Shown: piece by piece, positions 46,867 to 52,007 of the stretch
Numbering within the stretch: position 1 is the first letter of the stretch
Layout of the letters: every line of letters begins with the position of its first letter
DNA from: Clostridia bacterium
GTDB lineage: Bacteria > Bacillota > Clostridia > Christensenellales > DTU072
DNA length: 52,007 nt
Reading direction: 5' to 3'
Assembly: GCA_017461065.1 (NCBI GenBank)
Contig: JAFTZC010000078.1
Span: 1 to 52,007 of the forward strand
The notes under the pieces: generated by a model
What the model was told of the DNA's origin: nothing
What the model saw: the letters and a program-made list of their open reading frames with translations, nothing else
The model's database searches: none
Position numbers and translations under genes: made by a program

Positions 46867-49701
46867 TCAGCGCTTTTTATCAAACAGCTCTTTCAAAAAG
46901 TATCCCGTCTTGCTTTCGGGTATGAGCGCAACTTCTTCGGGTGTACCCGTTGCTATCACTTGACCGCCTTCGTCACCGCCTTCGGGTCCAAGGTCAATTA
47001 TGTGGTCGGCAACCTTTATGACGTCAAGGTTATGCTCTATTACGATAATGGTGTTTCCGTTGTCGGCAAGTCTATCAAGAATTGAGATTAGCTTTTCGAC
47101 GTCGTACATATGAAGACCCGTGGTCGGCTCGTCAAGAATATACAAAGTCTTACCCGTGTTGCGTTTGCTTAGTTCGGTTGCGAGCTTTACTCTTTGCGCT
47201 TCACCACCGCTAAGCGTGGTTGATGGTTGACCGAGTTTAATGTAACCAAGACCAACGTCTTGCAAGCATTTGAGCTTGGGGTATATGGTTGGAATATTGC
47301 GGAAGAACTCGCAAGCGGCGTCAACCGTCATATCGAGCACGTCGAATATGGATTTTCCCTTGTACTTTACTTCAAGGGTTTCTTGGGTGTAACGCTTGCC
47401 ACCACATACTTCACAAGGTACGTAAACGTCGGGTAGGAAGTGCATTTCTATTTTTAGGATGCCGTCACCCTTACAGCTTTCGCATCTACCGCCCGAAACG
47501 TTAAAGGAAAATCTTGATGCGTTATATCCCCTTGCCTTAGCGTCGGGAGTTTGGGCAAACAAATTTCTAATGGGCGTGAACACGTCGGTGTAGGTCGCAG
47601 GGTTAGAGCGCGGCGTACGGCCAATGGGAGATTGGTCGATTTGTATTACCTTGTCGAAATTCTCGATGCCCGTTATGGCGTCGTAATTTCTGCTTTCATA
47701 TTGCTCTGCGCCGTTAAGGGCGTTTGCAAGACGTGGGTAAAGTATGCCGTTTACCAAGCTACTCTTACCACTACCCGATACGCCGGTTACTGCAGTAATC
47801 TTGCCCGCCGGGAAGCGAACGCATATATTCTTAAGGTTGTTTTGGCGTGCACCTTTGACTTCAAGATAAGCGCCTGTGCCCGCCCTTCTCTCGGTTGGTA
47901 TTTTTATCTCGCGCCTACCTGCAAGATAGTCGCCCGTAATTGAGTCGGGGCAGTTGATTATGTCGGAAACTGTACCCTCAGCTACCAATTCGCCACCTTT
48001 TTCGCCCGCACGTGGTCCTATATCCACGATATGGTCGGCGCATCTTATGGTGTCTTCGTCGTGCTCAACGACGATTAGAGTATTACCAAGATTTCTTAGG
48101 TTTTGTAGCGCGTCAAGTAGCTTTCTGTTATCACTTTGGTGGAGTCCTATGCTTGGCTCGTCAAGGATATAGAGCACTCCCATAAGTCCACTACCGATTT
48201 GGGTTGCAAGCCTAATACGTTGCGACTCGCCACCACTAAGCGTTGCAGCTGACCTTGAAAGCGTAAGATATCCAAGCCCTACGTTCTTTAGGAAGTTGAG
48301 CCTTGCCTTTATTTCTTTTAGAATGGGCGTTGCGATTATCTTGTTCTTTTCGCTAAGCGTAAGTTCATCAAAGAATTTTACGAGCTTGATAACGCTTAGG
48401 TCGCTTAGCTCTGCAATGTTCAAGCCACCTACGGTTACGCCAAGCACGTCCTTTCTAAGTCTCTTTCCGCCACATAGCTTACAAGGTGAAAAGGCCATAT
48501 ACCTTTCAAGGTCGCGCTTTACACCCTCGGACTGCGTTTCGCGATATCTTCTGTTTAGGTTGTTTATCACGCCCTCGAACGGTGCGTTGTAAACGGTGGT
48601 GAACTTGCGCGTTTGCCAATCCATCTCGATGGTATCGTCACCGGTGCCGTAAAAAATAATATTCTTTGCTTCGGGGGAAAGGTCTTTGAAGGGCACGTCC
48701 ATACTAAAGCCGTACTTCTTGGATACCGCTTCGATTTGACGAGTCATCATCTTGCCCATATCCATAATGTTCCAGCCGCCAACCCTGATTGCGCCTTCGT
48801 GGAGCGTCAAGGTTTCGTCTCTTACGACGAGAGATGGGTCTACTTCGTGCTTCATACCAAGGCCAAAGCACTCGGGACAAGCACCGAACGGCGAGTTGAA
48901 CGAGAACATTCTCGGACTAAGCTCGGGCATAGTGATGTCGCAATCGGGACAGGCGTAGTTTGTGGAGTAAAGGCTTTCCACTCCGTCAATATCAACGAGC
49001 ACCATACCATCAGCGAGCTTTAGTGCTTGCTCTACGGAGTCGGTGAGACGTCTTTGCATATCGTCCTTAACGACGAGCCTATCGACTACGATGGATATAT
49101 TGTGCTTGATTTGCTTGTCGAGCTTGATTTCTTCTTCAAGAAGACGTACTTCGCCGTCCACCTTAGCTCTCAAGAAACCTTGCTTGCGATAGCCTTCGAG
49201 TTGCTTTTGGTATTCGCCCTTTCTGCCCCTAACCACGGGAGCCATTACGATTACCTTAGCACCCTTGGATGCTTCCATAATCTTAGCGTTGATTTGGTCG
49301 ACGGAAACGCTCTTGATTTCCTTGCCGCACTTAGGACAATGCGGCACGCCTGTGCGTGCGTAAAGCAGACGGAGATAGTCGTGTATTTCCGTTACGGTAC
49401 CCACCGTTGAACGCGGGTTTTTAGAAGTGGTTTTTTGGTCTATGGAAATGGATGGAGAAAGTCCTTCGATACTCTCGACGTTGGGCTTTTCCATTTGTCC
49501 AAGGAACATTCTTGCGTAACTCGAAAGACTCTCCATATAACGGCGTTGACCTTCGGCAAATATGGTATCAAAAGCAAGCGAGCTCTTACCGCTTCCCGAT
49601 AGTCCCGTAAACACGACGAGCTTGTCGCGTGGAATGGTAACGCTTACGTTTTTAAGGTTGTTTTCCTTTGCTCCTTTTATGATAATATCATTGTTACGCA
49701 T
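46867..49701 (-). CDS. uvrA: Excinuclease ABC subunit A
   Basis: 944 aa. Two ABC ATPase halves have Walker A loops [14 protein letters not shown] (about 32-45) and [13 protein letters not shown] (about 639-651), signature motifs LSGGESQR and LSGGEAQR, and zinc-finger Cys pairs ([21 protein letters not shown]). UvrA finds bulky DNA lesions and loads UvrB in nucleotide excision repair. It starts 1 nt after the uvrB stop, so the two are co-transcribed and probably coupled. Confidence 0.99.
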   Translation of the reverse strand: MRNNDIIIKGAKENNLKNVSVTIPRDKLVVFTGLSGSGKSSLAFDTIFAEGQRRYMESLSSYARMFLGQMEKPNVESIEGLSPSISIDQKTTSKNPRSTVGTVTEIHDYLRLLYARTGVPHCPKCGKEIKSVSVDQINAKIMEASKGAKVIVMAPVVRGRKGEYQKQLEGYRKQGFLRAKVDGEVRLLEEEIKLDKQIKHNISIVVDRLVVKDDMQRRLTDSVEQALKLADGMVLVDIDGVESLYSTNYACPDCDITMPELSPRMFSFNSPFGACPECFGLGMKHEVDPSLVVRDETLTLHEGAIRVGGWNIMDMGKMMTRQIEAVSKKYGFSMDVPFKDLSPEAKNIIFYGTGDDTIEMDWQTRKFTTVYNAPFEGVINNLNRRYRETQSEGVKRDLERYMAFSPCKLCGGKRLRKDVLGVTVGGLNIAELSDLSVIKLVKFFDELTLSEKNKIIATPILKEIKARLNFLKNVGLGYLTLSRSAATLSGGESQRIRLATQIGSGLMGVLYILDEPSIGLHQSDNRKLLDALQNLRNLGNTLIVVEHDEDTIRCADHIVDIGPRAGEKGGELVAEGTVSDIINCPDSITGDYLAGRREIKIPTERRAGTGAYLEVKGARQNNLKNICVRFPAGKITAVTGVSGSGKSSLVNGILYPRLANALNGAEQYESRNYDAITGIENFDKVIQIDQSPIGRTPRSNPATYTDVFTPIRNLFAQTPDAKARGYNASRFSFNVSGGRCESCKGDGILKIEMHFLPDVYVPCEVCGGKRYTQETLEVKYKGKSIFDVLDMTVDAACEFFRNIPTIYPKLKCLQDVGLGYIKLGQPSTTLSGGEAQRVKLATELSKRNTGKTLYILDEPTTGLHMYDVEKLISILDRLADNGNTIIVIEHNLDVIKVADHIIDLGPEGGDEGGQVIATGTPEEVALIPESKTGYFLKELFDKKR

Positions 49702-49702
49702 A

Positions 49703-51679
49703 CTAAATTCCTCTTTCTCTTTTAAGTTCTGCTATCCTATCTCTAAGCACGATTGCCGTTTCAAAATCGTACGTTGCCGTCGCTTGTTTCATAAGTCCCT
49801 TTAGGCGTTCAATCTCCATAGTGATATCTTTTTTGGACATCTTGCGCTCGTATCCACTAACTTCTTTCTTGCTGACGTGGATTGCGTTTCCAATGGGCTT
49901 AACGATAGTTTGGGGAACAATTCCGTGCTTTTCGTTATACTCAATTTGCTTTTTGCGACGTCTATCGGTTTCATCGATACATTCGCGCATACTGCCGGTT
50001 ATGGTGTCGGCGTACATTATAACGCGAGCGTCCTTGTTACGCGCCGCTCTACCAACCGTTTGGATTAGGGACGTGCGCGAGCGCAAGAAACCTTCCTTGT
50101 CCGCATCAAGTATAGCAACGAGCAACACTTCGGGAATGTCAAGTCCTTCACGCAAAAGGTTGATGCCTACCACTATATCTATCTCGCCACTTCTTAGCCT
50201 ATTAATTATGTCAATACGCTCCAAAGTGTCTATGTCGGAGTGCATATATTCTACCTTGAAGCCGTGCTCAAGCAGATAGTTCGTCAAGCTCTCAGCCATC
50301 TTCTTGGTGAGCGTGGTTATAAGCGCTCTACCCTTGTCGGCAATGGCTTGGTTGAGCTCACCTATTAGGTCGTCGATTTGACCCTCCGTGGGGCGTACCG
50401 ATATCGGTGGGTCCACAAGTCCCGTCGGGCGCAAAAGTTGCTCGGCAACTTGGGTTGATATGCTTAGCTCGTAGTCTTGTGGAGTCGCCGACACGCATAC
50501 CATTTGCTTTATACGACCAAGGAACTCGTCGAAGTTAAGCGGTCTGTTATCAAAGGCTGCAGGCAGTCTAAACCCATAGTCTACAAGGTTGGTCTTACGC
50601 ATTTTGTCGCCGTTATACATACCCCTTACTTGTGGTAGCGTAATGTGGCTTTCGTCCACGAACAAAACGAAGTCTTCGTTGAAGTAGTCGATGAGCGTAA
50701 AGGGTGGTTCGCCCGGCTTTCTTCCGTCAAAATAGCGAGAGTAGTTTTCAATACCCGAGCAGTAGCCCATTTCCTTTATCATTTCAAGGTCGTAGTTTAC
50801 ACGTTCGCGAATGCGTTGTGCTTCTATCAGTTTGCCACTTTCGGTAAAATCTACAACGCGTTCTTCCATATCGTTGTTGATGGTGTTGAGTATGCCTTCA
50901 ATATCTTCTCCCTGACCAAGCACGTAGTGGGTTGCGGGGAATACAGCTGCATAGTTTACTTGGGCTACGGTCTTACCCGTCGTTGGATTAAACTCCACCA
51001 TACGCTCTATCTCGTCGCCGAAGAACTCTATGCGGAGAGCCACTTCCGACACGTTAGATGGGAAGATTTCAAGCACATCACCTTTAGCTCTAAAGGTTGA
51101 GCGTTGGAAGTCGATATCAGCGCGCTTATACTGAATTGCAACAAGCTGGTCTATCACTTCGTCGCGCTCGATACATTGCCCTTCGCGAAGTGATACCATA
51201 TTTCTAAAAAATGTTTCGGGGGCTCCCAATCCGTAGATACAAGATACCGAAGCTACTACAATTACGTCACTGCGCTCACCGAGAGATGCCGTTGCCGAAA
51301 GGCGCAATTTGTCTATTTCATCGTTGGTCTGAATCTCTTTTTCGATGTAGGTGTCGCTACGTGGAATGTAAGCTTCGGGCTGATAGTAATCGTAATATGA
51401 AACGAAATACTCCACGCGATTATGTGGGAAAAGCTCCTTGAATTCGTTGCATAGCTGAGCGGCAAGCGTCTTGTTGTGCGCCATTACGAGAGCAGGTTTA
51501 CCCACCTTAGCGATAACGTTGGCCATAGTAAAAGTCTTACCACTTCCCGTAACACCAAGTAGTACCTGAGACCTATCTCCCCTAATTATGCCTTCTGCAA
51601 GTTTGTCAATTGCTTGTTGTTGGTCCTCGGACGGAGAATACTTAGAAACCAACTGAAAAGGAACTTTCTTTTTTTCCAT
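49703..51679 (-). CDS. uvrB: Excinuclease ABC subunit B
   Basis: 658 aa from ATG 51679. A further 19 in-frame codons are rejected because they contain the promoter -10 box. Walker [16 protein letters not shown], the beta-hairpin region '[21 protein letters not shown]', DEAD-like DESH, and helicase motif VI region 'QTVGRAARN' are present. The C-terminal UvrC-interacting UVR domain ('[24 protein letters not shown]') is complete. It works with UvrA and UvrC in excision repair. First gene of the operon. Confidence 0.99.
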   Translation of the reverse strand: MEKKKVPFQLVSKYSPSEDQQQAIDKLAEGIIRGDRSQVLLGVTGSGKTFTMANVIAKVGKPALVMAHNKTLAAQLCNEFKELFPHNRVEYFVSYYDYYQPEAYIPRSDTYIEKEIQTNDEIDKLRLSATASLGERSDVIVVASVSCIYGLGAPETFFRNMVSLREGQCIERDEVIDQLVAIQYKRADIDFQRSTFRAKGDVLEIFPSNVSEVALRIEFFGDEIERMVEFNPTTGKTVAQVNYAAVFPATHYVLGQGEDIEGILNTINNDMEERVVDFTESGKLIEAQRIRERVNYDLEMIKEMGYCSGIENYSRYFDGRKPGEPPFTLIDYFNEDFVLFVDESHITLPQVRGMYNGDKMRKTNLVDYGFRLPAAFDNRPLNFDEFLGRIKQMVCVSATPQDYELSISTQVAEQLLRPTGLVDPPISVRPTEGQIDDLIGELNQAIADKGRALITTLTKKMAESLTNYLLEHGFKVEYMHSDIDTLERIDIINRLRSGEIDIVVGINLLREGLDIPEVLLVAILDADKEGFLRSRTSLIQTVGRAARNKDARVIMYADTITGSMRECIDETDRRRKKQIEYNEKHGIVPQTIVKPIGNAIHVSKKEVSGYERKMSKKDITMEIERLKGLMKQATATYDFETAIVLRDRIAELKRERGI

Positions 51680-51716
51680 TTTAACGCCTTTTATAATATT
51701 GCTCACGCTATCTTTT

Positions 51717-51746
51717 ATTATACTATACCTTGCCACGTTAAGTCAA
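51717..51746 (-). promoter_or_regulatory. Promoter of the uvrBA operon
   Basis: Minus strand TTGACT (51741-51746) and TATAAT (51717-51722) with an 18-bp spacer. I see no LexA-type or DinR-type palindrome overlapping it. Confidence 0.7.
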
Positions 51747-51813
51747 TATTCAAACAATTGTTCTAAAAAATTACTTCATTTCCCACGAATTTTTGCGCGC
51801 GCCCTTAATTTAC

Positions 51814-51842
51814 TTGTATTGAATCGCGTTTAATGATATAAT
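51814..51842 (+). promoter_or_regulatory. Promoter of the AMP-binding protein gene
   Basis: TTGTAT (51814-51819) and TATAAT (51837-51842) with a 17-bp spacer. The ribosome site AAGGAGAA and ATG at 51894 follow, giving a ~45-nt leader. Confidence 0.75.
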
Positions 51843-51893
51843 CATTAAAATGTCGTCGTTTTTTGGCGCAAAATTATAGAAGGAGAATCGTTT

Positions 51894-52007
51894 ATGCACC
51901 TTATTGATAGATATCTTGAAAGAGTAGATTTTAAGGATTACGATGATTTTAGCAATAATCTCAAATATAAACCCGTAGAAAAATTCAATTTTGGTTACGA
52001 CGTCGTC
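51894..52007 (+). CDS. AMP-binding (acyl-CoA synthetase-like) protein, N-terminal part only
   Basis: The window ends after 38 codons. The visible N-terminus MHLIDRYLERVDFKDYDDF, then 'NLKYKPVEKFNFGYDVV', resembles the start of ANL-superfamily acyl-CoA/AMP-ligase proteins of Clostridia, which typically open with '...FNFAYDVVD'. The nucleotide-binding and active-site regions lie beyond the window, so the substrate cannot be given. It has a strong AAGGAGAA ribosome site. Confidence 0.6.
   Translation, partial: MHLIDRYLERVDFKDYDDFSNNLKYKPVEKFNFGYDVV

Noticed and set aside
1..52007. tRNA or rRNA genes
   Set aside because: I looked for T-arm consensus sequences and rRNA blocks and saw none; a tRNA scan would settle it.

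Overview
The window is a chromosomal segment from an anaerobic, Gram-positive-type bacterium. The most likely home is an uncultured gut lineage of class Clostridia (Bacillota). The evidence is a Clostridium-ordered rnfCDGEAB operon, a rplU-prp-rpmA operon whose L27 has the cleavable Firmicutes-type N-terminal extension, a tetrahydrofolate riboswitch in front of an ECF-type folT, a VorB-type 2-oxoacid:ferredoxin oxidoreductase, a SpoVB-like flippase, a DUF421/DUF4363 pair, and many lipoproteins with MKK...C signals. This lineage assignment is inference; no rRNA gene is present. Almost all genes are on the minus strand.

Layout. 1-4.6 kb: a large BspA-like leucine-rich-repeat lipoprotein, a small unknown lipoprotein and a 47-aa zinc-ribbon protein. 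4.7-7.7 kb: dtd, a sensor kinase/response regulator pair, and a separate ~205-nt structured RNA with its own promoter and terminator (6S RNA candidate). 8.0-12.1 kb: a lipoprotein with a hydrolase-like core, then an AT-rich block with a small Sfp-type phosphopantetheinyl transferase, a DUF6273 protein and a divergent XRE regulator with two tandem operators. 12.6-16.4 kb: a kinase with its ECF transporter S component, and malQ. 16.4-19.6 kb: vor operon plus nfeD. 19.8-24 kb: NYN-domain protein, 8-oxoguanine glycosylase, rplU-prp-rpmA, an unknown 503-aa protein. 24-31.2 kb: glucokinase, manA, an LRR lipoprotein, rpiB, tsaC, a 602-aa lipoprotein and a TspO-like membrane protein. 31.5-36.6 kb: rnfCDGEAB. 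37-42 kb: a 1652-aa surface protein anchored at both ends. 42.2-46.6 kb: SpoVB-like flippase, THF riboswitch-folT, a collagen-like protein and DUF421/DUF4363. 46.9-51.7 kb: uvrBA. The window ends inside an AMP-binding (acyl-CoA synthetase-like) gene.

Metabolically, Vor reduces ferredoxin during 2-oxoacid (amino-acid) oxidation and Rnf converts that reducing power into an ion gradient. Glucokinase, ManA, MalQ and RpiB handle sugars.

The most unusual content is intergenic. (i) A ~127-nt hairpin element occurs four times, and fragments of it occur elsewhere. Its outer and middle stems vary by compensatory changes around a nearly invariant apical hairpin, and its TAAAACGCG end supplies the stop codon of several genes. 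(ii) There are arrays of short perfect palindromes separated by constant linker words, arranged as inverted arms around conserved AT-rich cores. In one case an array is nested in another, and in one case an array encodes the last residues of a protein. (iii) Heptamer-periodic runs lie beside these. They sit mostly just downstream of stop codons. I do not recognise these as a described family. A second theme is a set of genes whose start codon lies 6-9 nt after a strong -10 box and lacks a Shine-Dalgarno sequence, which implies leaderless mRNAs.
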